This document shows, in pieces, positions 41,736 to 53,325 of a stretch of 62,000 bases of DNA (its first letter is position 1; the number at the start of each line of letters is the position of its first letter). This DNA comes from Glandiceps talaboti. Its lineage: Eukaryota; Hemichordata; Enteropneusta; Spengelidae. Under the pieces are notes generated by a model. That model ran no database searches. It was given only the letters and a program-made list of their open reading frames with translations, and was not told where the DNA came from. The DNA lies in assembly GCF_964340395.1 (NCBI RefSeq), contig NC_135559.1:6741259-6803258 (forward strand). The letters are read 5' to 3'. A program made the translations under genes and the position numbers.

Positions 41736-42667
41736 TTCTGACCGAATACTAAAGAATATTACGATACCGTTGTTTTATGATAATAGCAATGACGTTGCTA
41801 CATTATATGTAGTTTCAACGACACTCCACTTTGAAGAGTTGTGTGCTAAGGACCCCTGAAGTGTGGTATTCAGACCCAGTGAACTCAGAATGAACTTCAA
41901 CGTTTGATGTGTTCGGGTCTGGTTATGTGTGGCTTGAACAACATGTACAAGTAGGTCATCTCGGAGCATTATTGTAGGTCTCAAAGATTAATAGGGATTG
42001 TTGTCAACAAGAGTTGCATATCTTAGCTATGACGACAAATGCCACAACCTTGAGTTCATTCAAAAAATAAATCACACCTAGAACCAGAAATGAATTTGGA
42101 ATTTTCAGCTATGTTGACTTTTTTTAAAACAATGGGAGAAATTTCGTTTTTAAAATAACCCCTTGACAATAGAGTCCGGACAACAGCTTGTAACAAAACT
42201 GTTTCGATGACTAGTATAATTTGGATCGTATGTGAGAGAAGTTGAAGAGATAAACGATGAAACAGTTTTGGAAAATTATACCCATTTTTAATTTTTTTTT
42301 GCTCAGCTTATCAAACAGGTAGTGATTTTACTACGTACCTAGAAAAATAGTAACCTTGCTACGTCACCAATTCCACGTGTCGTATCAGAAATATATTATT
42401 CAGTGTAATCACGCTACTTATATAATTGAGAATACTGGAGGAAAATGCGCATTAATTTGCTACTGAACGATAACCGAGAAGGCTCTGACAAATACAATCT
42501 CAAAAGACTATGGACTCGATTGAAAGTTGAGAAATGGATCACAGATGACATCAAACAAGCGCGAAGCAGTATGCAAGTGTGAAAGAGTCACCTTTATGAT
42601 TTGCTAAGGTTGACATGTTGCAGTCGTGGACTCAAAGTCTCAAACCAAATGGTCAGAATTTGTTACT

Positions 42668-43130
42668 AGTATCTAGATTTTAGCAAAGCCTTCGGACAAA
42701 ATTGACCATTCAATCCTCTTGTCTAAATTAATCGATATAGGTATTAACACAAATCTAATCAAATAGGTAGCACACTTCACAGTATATACGTAGAAAGCAA
42801 AGAGTTGTGCTAGAAAATGCTACTTCAAGCTAGTAAATTGTGAATGCGGAAGTACCACAAGGAACAAAACATGGACCGATCTTATTTGTATTGATGGCAC
42901 ATATACTAAATGACATTCACACAGTTGTGTTAATGTTATGTTATTGTTTATTAAGGTGTCCTATGTGGATCCGGACTTATTAAATCATACATTGCTTAAA
43001 TAAAGTTTACAAGCAAAAGAACCACATCCAGCCCTCTGGCTTATAGGACACAAAAGTAAGAAACTCTCACAGTAGTAAGAAACTCTCACTTCAATTCATT
43101 TTCATTGATGATACAACCATATCAGATCAG
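42668..43130 (+). pseudogene. Broken non-LTR retrotransposon reverse transcriptase fragment
   Basis: Three conserved blocks of a LINE-type reverse transcriptase can be read in order on the plus strand. LDFSKAF at 42673-42693 is followed by a 1-base frameshift and then DKIDHSILLSKL (from 42695). Then come RKQRVVLENATSS with two stop codons, and VPQGTKHGPILFVLM (from 42852). After an interruption, the catalytic motif appears as FIDDTTISD at 43101-43127. The frameshift, stops and interruption make it dead. The motif style (D-SKAFD, VPQGT.LGPILF, F/Y-DD) fits the CR1/L2/Jockey groups; the exact clade cannot be told. It starts exactly at the right edge of duplication unit B. Confidence 0.85.
42955..43052. 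mobile_element. Small TIR insertion within the reverse transcriptase relic
   Basis: GTGTCCTAT (from 42956) and ATAGGACAC (43043-43051) are inverted repeats about 96 bp apart. They lie in the stretch that separates the VPQGT block from the FIDD block, so this may be a MITE inserted in the dead LINE. Confidence 0.5.
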
Positions 43131-43999
43131 CTTTGTTGCTAGGCTACAACATATCTATAGCTAAGTCATGTTTTCCAACCGTATCCAGCTTGTCAAACAG
43201 TCGAGTCGCTGATAGGATGGTTTCACCCGTCGTGTTGTACAGGCTGCTGTAAGCTGTGTTCAGTGAAAATACAGAGATGTATCTCATTTCCGAACGCAAG
43301 GGGGCGGGCTTTGATAGCAATCTGTTGTGACAGGTGGGAGGAGAAACGAACGAACCATTCCCTGACAAGTAAATGTGGTATAAAGATTGAAAACTACAAT
43401 ACATTCTATTGCAATATGTTCTGACAGGAAACCAGCCACAAGCCAACCCCAACCCCAACCCCACCACCACCCCACCACCACCACATTCATATGGCATCCC
43501 GAAAACCTGACACCATGGTCCAATTGCGATAGGTTACATACTGAAAGACATAGACATATCTGACTATTGAAATGTGTGGCAACATGACAATTTGAAAAAT
43601 CACAATGACAAAGACAGACAAGATACGATTTAGTAATTGTACATGTTGTACAACATATTAACAAAAACATATAGACCATCTATTATACTTTGACTGACTC
43701 TATGCATGATGATAGTGCCATCAAGCGCCAAATAGAACGTTTTTACAGTCACGCCAATATGTTACTCACGTAAATTTTCTCACAATTCAATTGAGATTAA
43801 AGCTACATTGTTTAGAACTTTTTGCTCGAGTATGTGCTGGTCGCAGCTGTGGTCACTGACACTGTACAATAAGAAGTGTCTTAACAACCTAACAGTTGGT
43901 TACAAGAACGTATTTTGATGGGTAACTAGCGTGATTACAGTGCTAGTCTAATGTTTGTACCGTATGCAATACTTTTGGGGCGCTCAGACGTAAACTAGT

Positions 44000-44268
44000 G
44001 TACATTTTTTTTAGAACGTATTAGAAATAGTCCAAATAGGTTAATTGCAGCGGTGCTCAACTCCGATACAACCCTCTATTCGGATTTTTATGTATTTTTA
44101 AATCATTGTATTTGTTCATGTGTGTATTTATCAGTTAGTCTTTTTTATTAAAATTCTACTTGTTTTAAAAATGCTGTTTTTGTGTGTATTTTTATCTATT
44201 GGATGTTTCTGAGCGTTGTTAATGTTGCGTTCTTTTCTTTCCCGAAATAAAGTTTAATAATAGCAGCT
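44000..44268 (+). mobile_element. Possible LINE 3' end
   Basis: T-rich sequence with TATGTATTTTTAAATCATTG and TGTATTTTTATCTATTGG, ending CGAAATAAAGTTTAATAATA. This resembles the 3' UTR and short-repeat tail of CR1-like non-LTR elements, and lies about 900 bp downstream of the reverse transcriptase relic on the same strand. It could be the tail of the same element; that is inference. Confidence 0.4.
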
Positions 44269-45107
44269 GCGTAACATCTGTTAACAAAACTACTTTATTA
44301 CGATTACTTGCGTGTATACAAAAAGAGAATTATGTAAAATTTACAGAGTTTGCGAAATTAAGGATAAAAAATCAATTTACAGATTACTATGACAAAGAAC
44401 ACGTTAGGTAAACAATATGAACCAACAACTGTTTCATTTGACTTGTTTGAAATAAGAACGGCCGCTGGATAAAAAGCTATTTTTGAAACAAGTTTAAATT
44501 TTAATGGATATGTGATAACGTACGTGTGTACGTGTCAGACGGCGGTAACAGCTAAAATCAAATAATCATACCGGGGTGCAATAAATGTCACGTGGATTAC
44601 AGAGTTTGACCTCCTGGTTTGACCTCCTGGTTTGACTTCTTAATCAGAAGGATCAGTATGTCTGTTAATGTTTCCAATTAACAGCTGCATAAAAAACCCA
44701 CTATGAACATCCGAAGAATTTTCTAGATATTAGTAGTCCACTTATTGTCAATACTGATGAAGCATACTTAACCATCACTTGCAATTAACTAAAACCTGGT
44801 ACATTTGTATTAAGATATAACTCATTAACGAGCAGATGACGTCATTTTGTATACGTACAATACACTTTGAGGAAATTTCCACTATGCAATCAACTGTCCT
44901 AGCAATGCCAGAAGACAGTAATGTCATAGAAGACAGTTTAATCAAGGTTTTATAAGTATATTTACTCGTTGTGTAAAAAGCCTACAAACTCAGTTTGTGC
45001 ACCTTTAACTTGAAATTTCCACGACGTTTGTAATTTTACTCACTATGTGACTACCTTTAATGGCTTTATTACATAGTATCACGTGGCTATCTGGTGCATA
45101 ACTAACT

Positions 45108-45143
45108 TTTCTTCTTCTTCTTCTTCTTCTTCTTCTTCTTCTT

Positions 45144-45173
<30 letters not shown>
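45108..45173. repeat. (TTC)n microsatellite
   Basis: About 22 TTC units, a pure polypyrimidine tract. Confidence 0.95.
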
Positions 45174-45175
<2 letters not shown>

Positions 45176-45508
45176 ATTTCAGCAAAATCTGCTTGGTAGT
45201 TTTGAAATGAAAGATTTTTTAATCAAAAAGACACATTTTTAGTCCTAATATGTATATTATTGATGGAACCAACATGTCATGAACAAATCTTAATCTACAA
45301 ACCCCAAAGAACGTTCCTACCAAATTTCAGACCAATCTGCCCAATAGTTTTTGAGATCAAAAGTGACATTTCTTGACCCAAATCACATACCTGTGATGCG
45401 ATCAAGTTGCTTTGAACAATTTCCCAACTAGACATCAAAAGTAATGTCCCCACCAAATACCAAGTCAGTCGGTCTGGTGTTTTTTGGGTTGTCGTCGTCA
45501 ACACACAT

Positions 45509-45511
<3 letters not shown>

Positions 45512-45544
<33 letters not shown>

Positions 45545-45545
45545 C

Positions 45546-45606
<61 letters not shown>
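45512..45606. repeat. (CA)n(GACA)n microsatellite
   Basis: CA repeats followed by about 15 GACA units, adjoining the dispersed repeat related to 40640-41040. Confidence 0.95.
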
Positions 45607-45607
<1 letters not shown>

Positions 45608-46399
45608 CGCACCGCACCATGCCTAGAGCACTACCGAATCTTCTCCAAGGTTTTCATTAAGAGCGTCGCAGTTTCTTTGGCTAATTAAAGTCACGTTCAT
45701 CCCCCCAGGGGACAATTGCCGTGGATGGCACTACTGAAGGAAGAAAGTAAGAAAGCAATGAAGGAAGGAAGGAAGGAAGGAAGGAAGGAAATTACTTATG
45801 AGAGAGCAGAGTGAGAGAAATCGGGGAAGACGAAATGAATCTATAGGAAATCCCCAACGTATTGAACACATGGTGTTAAGTGAATTGGCAACAGATCTAG
45901 AGTAGCTGAACAAGTGAAACTGAAAAAAAGGAGTTAAATAGTGAATAAACAGCCGTCCTCTACACCAGACTGAGCCATAGGCCCTAAACTTGTAAACACG
46001 CAAATCCATCCCATCCCCATGTAACAGTGATGGAGGCACTTTCTTTATATGTTGCGAGTAGGCGTGACGTTCCTATCTCTATAATGGTATATTAGTATAT
46101 AACACCACTAATGTACCACAGCGTTATGTTAATTAGTAACTGTTACGGATTTGTAGGGCCCTAGTTTGCGTCATAAACCGCGTGCTTATGTTTCTGTGTG
46201 GGTTATGTATCTAGTTAGGGCGAAATTATAATTATAAACAAAACACACACACACACACAAACAAACAAACAAATACACGCACACAACAACAACAACAACA
46301 ACAATAACAACAATATAACTTAAAACAGAAATATTGACTCCAAATTTGATGGTAGCTCAGTGAACCTACTTTTAATTATGACCATTTCAAGTTCTTGTT

Positions 46400-47960
46400 T
46401 AAAATCTATTTTCTGAGGTATATACCGTATTAAAATATGGATATGACTTGTTTCAGGTTGTTTTCCACATCAACAATGATATCAACCTTACAAACAATAA
46501 CCTGCTAAATGTAAAATCTCAGTGTTGAAATCTGTATGGGTTACATAAAGATATGCTGTTCTCCAAAGCGCATGCGCGAATGTGTATTTACAAAGTGAGA
46601 ACAAACCATACAAGTGTAAGTTGTGAACAGAAGATAATATTGTTAACATAAACGACAATGGTAATAATGGAATAAATCTAACTGAACAGAAATAATGACA
46701 TAAATCCATTTTCTGGGGAACATACTGTGATAAAATATGGACGTCATATATTTCAGGTTGTACGCATTGCTATTTCCATTTCAGTAATTAAATCAAGTGC
46801 ACCAAGAAATAACAAAAATTAATGTGGAGTCTCAGCTCTGACAGTATTGGAATCTGTATGGGGTTACTTAAAGAGATGCTGTCGTCAAAAGCGCAAGCGC
46901 GAATTAGTGGTCACAAATTGCGCCTGAACTGAAGTGAACTGAAGATGATCTTGTTAAACGTGCACGAGCTGCAACTGGGGCGTTTTCTTTTCATCTAATT
47001 ACCAAAGATATATTCACTAAAAATGGCCATTTATTTATTAAAAAAGACACTGTATCTGTTAATTAGTGGTCAATGTTATCTGTAGGTAGTGTAGAGCAAA
47101 AGCTCGGGGTTGAATCTGTCACCATGTTCAAGCTGTTCTAGTTGTAACTGGAGTATCACTTTTCGATTAGACAACCACAATATATTCACTGAAATAATTA
47201 AACATTGTACATGCTAATCAGTACAGAAAAAGATTGAAATCGTGATCGCCGTTGGGGGCGCTGATTTTTGGGTGCGGACCAAGAAATCCTTTTGCTTAGA
47301 TTTAATAACAATCTTCATTTGTCCAAATAAATTCGGAAATATCTTGAACGGTTAAACGCCACAAGAGCAGTGCCCTAGTGCTGAAGAAGCAGGAGTAAAA
47401 CCGAAGTACAAAAAATTGAGCTTCACCTTTCCTACATACAGACCTGGCTAAATGTTAATCAAACCTAGCTAGCCGACACTTGGCGGGTACGAACACAGAC
47501 TGCAGAGGTGAGGGGCGTACGAGCTAACCGCTTGGCCACCAACAACCCCTTTATCGTGTTTACAGCTAAAGAATATATATATGTGTGTGTACCCATAGGT
47601 GATGCAATACAGTGGTCACGGTGTACGACATCACTAGTAAGTTATTTCATCGAAGAAAATTTTTTTTTTTAAAGTTCCAGTTGCAGTTAGTGCAGCTATA
47701 ACACAGACGACAATGATTAGAAAAAAAGATGAACAGAAATGTTAAGATGAGGTACATACTATGATAAAAATGTTGTGGACATCTCATATTTCAGGTAGCA
47801 GGCATCGCTACGTATACTTCCATTTCAATAATGGCATCAACCGTCCAAAAATGATACTGACTAAATGTAAAATATCAACTTCGACAGAATTCGAAATTGG
47901 TATTTATGTTACTTAATTAAAGGGGAGCTTCTTCAAAAGCGCATGCGCGACTTTAAATTT
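46400..47960. repeat. Three degenerate ~300-bp repeats, each with a GCGCATGCGC motif
   Basis: Units begin with a GGTATATACC, GGAACATACT or GGTACATACT motif, then GATAAAATATGGA and TTTCAGGT. They continue with CAACAATG/CAATAATGG-type sequence, AAATGTAAAAT and TCTGTATGGGTTAC, and end in AAAGCGCATGCGCGA. The ends are at about 46578, 46901 and 47949. The 10-mer is exact at 46568-46577 and 47939-47948 and is GCGCAAGCGC at 46891-46900. GCGCATGCGC is the palindromic NRF-1-type site. Confidence 0.7.
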
Positions 47961-48324
47961 TATCACTCATAGCCGAATGTAAGTTTGCACTGAATGAATG
48001 AACAGATACGTAAAACCCATCCTCGTGCAATTGAAAGGAAACAAAACAAAAGCTACAATGAATGTTTCTGTTAGGTATGTTAACCAGTATTATGTAATTT
48101 GAGCGGGTGCCCATGTAACAGACGGTACATGGCGAATGAGGAAATGTTACATATTGCTTAATCTGATATGGCAATATCTGTCATGCGATCAGCTGGTGAC
48201 ATGTGATAGTATCCCTGTTTGTTTCTTTTCAATGGTGGCCATGTAATGCATGGAATAATGTTTACACGGAAACCTATGACAATGCCCAAGTATTTGTACA
48301 TGCGCAGATGATGACCGCAGCCCT

Positions 48325-49992
48325 TTACTGTCCAAGTTCTTCTTCGGGAATTTGCATAGCATAACTAACAGAAGCTATGTTAAAACCTTTGAAGTCTTGA
48401 CTGACGACTTTGAGGATATGTTTTCCCGGTGGAACGTCAAAGGCTACCTCATGCACTACAGTCACTAAATATCTATTAATACAATCTATCTCATTAACAT
48501 ATTCATCATCGAGAAATATTTTCGCAAATCCACACGTATTTCTCTCACATGTAATAGTAGTTATGGCTATTGTGGCTTTGTAGTCTCGATACGGTTTGAT
48601 CTCGACATCAAATTCGATGAACGCGTCTGGTTGTAGTGTACGCCAGACCTTCTTTTCGTCTGTTCGATCTTCTCGGTTCTTCAGAGTATAGGTCTTGTAT
48701 CCGTATTTGTCTACTGGGAGCAGTAAACCCTCAGCGGGACGGTATTCGGACTTCATTTGTGACCAACACTGGGGATGACTAATGGCTGTTGTGTTAAATA
48801 AAACGGGCGGGAGATATTTTTGATGAAGATCCTCATCCACCCAGTTTTTGAGATCTGGAACTCCTGCCTCAACGTACTCAACAATGGACTTGGATTTGTC
48901 AGCTAATTGATTTTGTAAAATTCCAATTGTTTTCTCCAATACCCGTTTCACAAATTCAGCAAGGAAAACTCCAACCATATCATGAGATTTTGGCCCTGGG
49001 TGGTTTTCGTCAGCCTCACTCAACAAATCGTCTGCTTTATAGTCTTTCACAAGTTGACATACTGCATCGGGCATACTTATAGAGGGAACATCGTAATATT
49101 CACTCAGAGGGGTACTGCCGTATCTCTCACTATTGGCGCATGAATAGCGATGGATCTGTCGTCCGTGTAGGAAGTTGGAGTAGATGAGCTGGGGTTTATT
49201 TGGTAAATCTGCAAGGATCATTCTAGTTAGTCTTTCTTGCCCTAAATAACCATCGGCATAACCAAAGTCATTGTGCGCAAACTCCCAAAGAAGTAAATCC
49301 TTTCCTTGAACATCACAATGAGTCTGAAAACAGTATGCATAATAATAACTATTGGTTGCACCGATTGCTCCATTCTCAACCGTGACTTCACTACCTAACA
49401 TCTTCTGCAAATACTTTCCCAGAGTAGTTGCGTATATACCCGGTGTTCCGCCAACACCAGCTCCAACTGATATAGAGCCGCCAACGACACTAATACCAAA
49501 GGTTCTTTGCGTCAAAAGTACTTCTTTAAACTTCTGTATAAGTCTGTCTACAGAGGTGGTATGCTTAAGTGCTAGTTTCATCATTTGATTGTCAATGCCC
49601 AACTGTAATTTTCTCTTTTCCAGCAGCTCATCAACTTCTTTTAACCTGCCCTGAACGTCAGCAAGTCTTTGCTGTAGTTCTTCTTCTGCATCACCGCGGG
49701 ATACTTCAAACACGTTGGCATACTCACTAACTATCGGCGTGTCATCTAAACTTCCTCCGGCGGCTGCTGTTGCTGCTGCTGCTGTTTGCTCCACGTCAAC
49801 ATCGCGAGCATTACTGTCACGGTGTCGTATCATAAATGCACTGTTGTATACAGTGTAAATAAGTAGCATGCTAACAGCACCCAAGATGAAAGGCATGGCT
49901 TTATTTTTATTCGACATACTGCAACGGTAATGAGTCTTTATGGACGATTTCAGGTCATCAATGAATGTAATGGGTCCTTCCTCGGTAGTCAT
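48325..49992 (-). CDS. Type II membrane protein with SGNH/GDSL hydrolase-like domain
   Basis: Uninterrupted 555-codon frame from the ATG at 49992 to TAA at 48327-48325. A short cytosolic tail is followed by one membrane segment at about residues 33-52 (AMPFILGAVSMLLIYTVYN), an Ala-rich linker and a charged coiled-coil stretch (about 100-135). The hydrolase domain follows: block I GGSISVGAG (171-179, nucleophile candidate Ser173), block II GAIGATNS (208-215), block III EFAHND (237-242, Asn241), and block V ADENHPG (327-333, Asp328 and His331). The order and spacing fit an active SGNH esterase. The C-terminal 200 residues (several Cys, PPGKHILKV near 521) may be a beta-rich accessory domain. 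A good acceptor (CTCTCTTGACAG, exon from 50032) lies upstream and the frame stays open to it, so coding may begin in an earlier, unseen exon. An alternative start is the Met at 49917. Probably a Golgi/ER-lumenal or surface carbohydrate or lipid esterase; substrate unknown. Confidence 0.85.
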   Translation of the reverse strand: MTTEEGPITFIDDLKSSIKTHYRCSMSNKNKAMPFILGAVSMLLIYTVYNSAFMIRHRDSNARDVDVEQTAAAATAAAGGSLDDTPIVSEYANVFEVSRGDAEEELQQRLADVQGRLKEVDELLEKRKLQLGIDNQMMKLALKHTTSVDRLIQKFKEVLLTQRTFGISVVGGSISVGAGVGGTPGIYATTLGKYLQKMLGSEVTVENGAIGATNSYYYAYCFQTHCDVQGKDLLLWEFAHNDFGYADGYLGQERLTRMILADLPNKPQLIYSNFLHGRQIHRYSCANSERYGSTPLSEYYDVPSISMPDAVCQLVKDYKADDLLSEADENHPGPKSHDMVGVFLAEFVKRVLEKTIGILQNQLADKSKSIVEYVEAGVPDLKNWVDEDLHQKYLPPVLFNTTAISHPQCWSQMKSEYRPAEGLLLPVDKYGYKTYTLKNREDRTDEKKVWRTLQPDAFIEFDVEIKPYRDYKATIAITTITCERNTCGFAKIFLDDEYVNEIDCINRYLVTVVHEVAFDVPPGKHILKVVSQDFKGFNIASVSYAMQIPEEELGQ

Positions 49993-50032
49993 GTGGAGAA
50001 AACGACTAGCTGAGTACCTGGTTTGACGGTCC

Positions 50033-50125
50033 CTGTCAAGAGAGAAAAGGACACGGATATAACATATTAAAGTTACTGTCGTAGAAACGACATGAAAATA
50101 AACCAAATCTAGTTTCACTAAAATC

Positions 50126-50184
<59 letters not shown>

Positions 50185-50380
50185 ACGACAGAGAGATACA
50201 CTCACAGAGGCAGAGAGAGGCAGAGACAGACAAAGACAAAGGCAGAGTCAGGACAGACAAACTAAGAAAGGCAAAGAGAGGGGAGAAGGGAGAGAATAAG
50301 TTGAGGGAAAGAGAAAAGAGAAACAATGCGAACAAGAGAGAGGAGACGGATGGAAGGAAGGGAGAACGAAGAAGGAGCAA
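50033..50380. repeat. (CAGA)n and purine-rich tract in the intron upstream of the SGNH exon
   Basis: CAGA units at 50126-50183 followed by AG-rich sequence to about 50380. On the minus strand this is TCTG/TC-rich sequence leading into the acceptor at 50033-50034. The Cys-Leu-Ser-Val frame fused in front of the SGNH protein comes from this repeat and is not coding. Confidence 0.85.
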
Positions 50381-50785
50381 CGTCTGCAACCACTCTTCGT
50401 ATTCCTCATTTAAAAAAATTAGTTTTGCAAATCTTAGAAGTTATAATAATATGATAAATTATAACAAACCTTGATAAAATGCCAATTATATGTTTTTCCT
50501 TAAAATCTCAGGACAACTCGAGTCACTGGTGATAACTGAATCGTGTAGTTGCTTTTACGACACGCTGGCACACATCTTTGGTAATTTATTCTCTTAATCT
50601 TAATTGATATTCAAAAATCAGTCATCAATGTATTGTGACATAATTTGACAGCTTGTTGAAAAGCTGTGACAAAATGATCTGGCTTGATGTTGAAATGTCG
50701 GAAACAATACTCTTACTAAGGCCCAAAAAAAAAGAATTGTTTCTGGTCACGTCAGTTTGTCTAATGTGGTGCGACGACGCAAATT

Positions 50786-50825
50786 GTTGTGGTGGTGGTG
50801 GTGGTGGTGGTGGTGGTGGTGGTGG

Positions 50826-50873
<48 letters not shown>
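50786..50873. repeat. (GGT)n(GT)n microsatellite
   Basis: About 12 GGT units followed by about 22 GT units. Confidence 0.95.
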
Positions 50874-50874
<1 letters not shown>

Positions 50875-51045
50875 CTTAACAACACGATGCCATGTACGAG
50901 GATAGAGTATTATGACGCATACAAATATGCGATTAACTAAATATTTACTGTATACATAAACACTTAAAGGAACAATAAAAGCCGACATGTCTTTGAAATC
51001 ATGTGGTCACTATGCAGTGTAAAAGTAAACCTCTCGTGAGTTTGT

Positions 51046-51170
51046 CAGCCTCGTTCCTAATATATATACATGTACTTAATATGAATTATCGTCAGCCTCG
51101 TTCCTAATGTATATACTTAATATGAATTACAGTCAGCCTCGTTCCTAATATATATACTTAATATGACTTA
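51046..51170. repeat. Three tandem copies of a ~42-bp unit
   Basis: GTCAGCCTCGTTCCTAAT followed by ATATATAC..ACTTAATATGAATTA, at about 51046, 51091 and 51131, with few mismatches. Confidence 0.9.
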
Positions 51171-51678
51171 TTAGCTAAACCTGAAAGTAAGCCTCATCTA
51201 TATACTAACATAGTTTTCTGATATTCACACAGTTTTGATATGACGCGCGTACGCGAGATCACAAGGATCTCTTAGCTGTCATAAATTAATACTAACAAAT
51301 GTTTGCATTTCGTGAACAGTATTCTTCTGAGATGACAACATTACATGTACATGTAAGTCATTAAAAGATCAACATTGTCGAACAATAACTAATCACTGGC
51401 AGATCGTAGAACAATGGCGCTATCACTTTCTTTTGTAGCTATTTAATTATTTGTCAGCAGTATTATTTGCATTAAATTAAGGCTTTGATTTTATCATCCA
51501 ATCATTGAGTATTGTATAATTTATGTTTATTAGACTTGAAAATTTGAATAAAGTATGGATTCACTTGAAGGAAGCGAGCAGGCTGAAGGCAGGCAAGGAG
51601 CGTCCATCTACTCCCTGGCTACTTCTAAAATGATCCCTTTAATTAACCATGATTTTGTGTGATGTCTGCTAGCTAATA

Positions 51679-51922
51679 GGGAACTTGCAAACCCGCCATG
51701 TTGAATGTTGCATCATGGGAAATGTGATAATAAATACTAATGAATTGGTATTGTAAACAATACTGTTACATTGTTTGCAACCACGAATGATCAAGTCATA
51801 GTTACCCTGACCATTGTGGAGGGGTTTTTTTATTGGTAGCTCCAGATTAGGTATTACGATAACCACAGATAATCCCATAGTCCTTTGCGTCTGAGCATGC
51901 CCAGTCTGGATTGCAAGTTCCC
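51679..51922 (+). mobile_element. 244-bp MITE with TIR GGGAACTTGCAA and TA target sites, copy 1
   Basis: Ends GGGAACTTGCAA and TTGCAAGTTCCC are perfect 12-bp terminal inverted repeats flanked by TA (51677-51678 and 51923-51924), as for Tc1/mariner-type elements. Internal sequence includes CCCGCCATGTTGAATGTTGC and ATTACGATAACCACAGATAA. A second copy of exactly the same length lies at 57838-58081 in the opposite orientation. Non-coding. Confidence 0.9.
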
Positions 51923-52944
51923 TATTCCGTAAAGTCCAAGTGATCCCGTGTAAAAGTGGAGATACGGAGATATGAGAGTGATACTGGTATAGCTACCTGA
52001 TCTACCAGCTAGATGCGGAGATCAAAAAGTAATATTATTGAGTTACACACGAGTTTTTGTTTTGACTATAATTTTAGCGCATCGCAACTGTGTATAAATA
52101 CAAACAGTTTCAAGCCGGTTGGTTTAAAATTTAAAAAAATTAGTTACCTGTTATTTTGGCTTGTCACCACTATTACTCCCCGTATCTAACTTTGACTAAA
52201 GTATTAGTTTGCTTCATTAAATAAGCTTGTGTCAAAAGAGATACACATATTTGCATTTGATTTATTCATTCAATCCCGCTATATTTCAAACACTTCCAGT
52301 TCCTCACTGGTTTCTGTGCGGTTGTAACAAACAGAGGCAGAGAACAGTAACATGAAGCAGGCGGTATTGCCATTCGCCATGATGACCGTGTAGGCTCAGT
52401 AGATGATGATTAACCATGATTCAAACATAAAATTACATTTGTCACAGATGGGGCTACTACATGTATGTGTTTTTGATAATCAGACCTCTGCAACCTTGGC
52501 CGACTATCAAGTGCAAATTTAACTGCTTCCAACTTAAATTGGAACAGTTTTACAATCTAGTCTGGTACACCATTTCTGTTTTACTTTTTGCACGTGTAGG
52601 CTAGAGGTGGGTAGGTAAAATTTTGGATTCAGTCGTGATCAAAGTGTATTTTTAAAATTTTATAATGAAAGAATGAATTTGAGTGTACGGATAATTTATA
52701 TACATTTGAATTAAAAAAACGCTGTTTTGACGACTGTATTTACAATTACGTCTGCCACATGTCACAATTTCTGTCAAGTTACAGCTGTCTTTTACAGTCA
52801 CTGTGTATCACAGGTTACTGTTCACTCTCTCCGTTTGATAAAATCATGTAGAAACCAATTTTATAAGAAACTGCACATTCTACAATTTCTTGCTATATTT
52901 AGTCTGAATCAAATACAACTAAAATCATTTAACTCTGAAACAAA

Positions 52945-53325
52945 ACGTTGCTTGGCTCGACAAAAATCTCATTAACATAGCTACATTTTATCGTCTGGCT
53001 ATTCAAAAATCTTACCAACAGCGTTTCGTCAATCCGACCTGGCGTGACAAACATCATTACCAATATTGTTTACACTTTCTTTGCATGAGCTACCATTATC
53101 TTAGGAGATCATCGCCAAGTTTGTATATCCCTGATAAATAAGTTTGACGCATTCGTTGATATTTCTGAGACAGTCAATTAACTAAAATTGTACACCGGCG
53201 TGGCAATTGTAATTCAGTTCTTGTCGTGCCAGACGATAACATGTGGAAATCTAATTAGATTGTTGTCTAGCCAGACGGGAAGATTTACAACATCAAAAAG
53301 ATATTTTGTCTAGCAAGACAAAAGG
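52945..53325. mobile_element. Possible foldback element with repeated TCTGGCTAGAC-like motifs
   Basis: Starts TTGGCTCGACAAAAATCT and ends AGATATTTTGTCTAGCAA (imperfect inverted repeats). Related motifs occur between them (CGTCTGGCT, GTGCCAGACGATAAC, GTCTAGCCAGACGG). Boundaries are uncertain. Confidence 0.35.

Larger units (their letters stand above)
43131..48324. other. Repeat-rich intergenic region, no gene recognised
   Basis: No convincing exon. Contents include an (ACCCCA)n G/C-strand-biased patch (43440-43485), a LINE-like 3' end (about 44000-44265), (TTC)n, (CA)n and (GACA)n, (GGAA)n (45764-45790), CA and CAA patches (46235-46310), and a three-copy degenerate repeat with GCGCATGCGC motifs (46400-47960). 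Confidence 0.6.

Noticed and set aside
43144-43679. Two overlapping minus-strand frames of 117 and 131 codons
   Set aside because: Run through an (ACCCCA)-type low-complexity patch, overlap each other in different frames and show no family features.
49993-50205. N-terminal extension of the SGNH protein (Cys-Leu-Ser-Val repeats)
   Set aside because: It is the CAGA microsatellite upstream of a strong splice acceptor; coding most likely begins at 49992, or continues from another exon joined at 50032.
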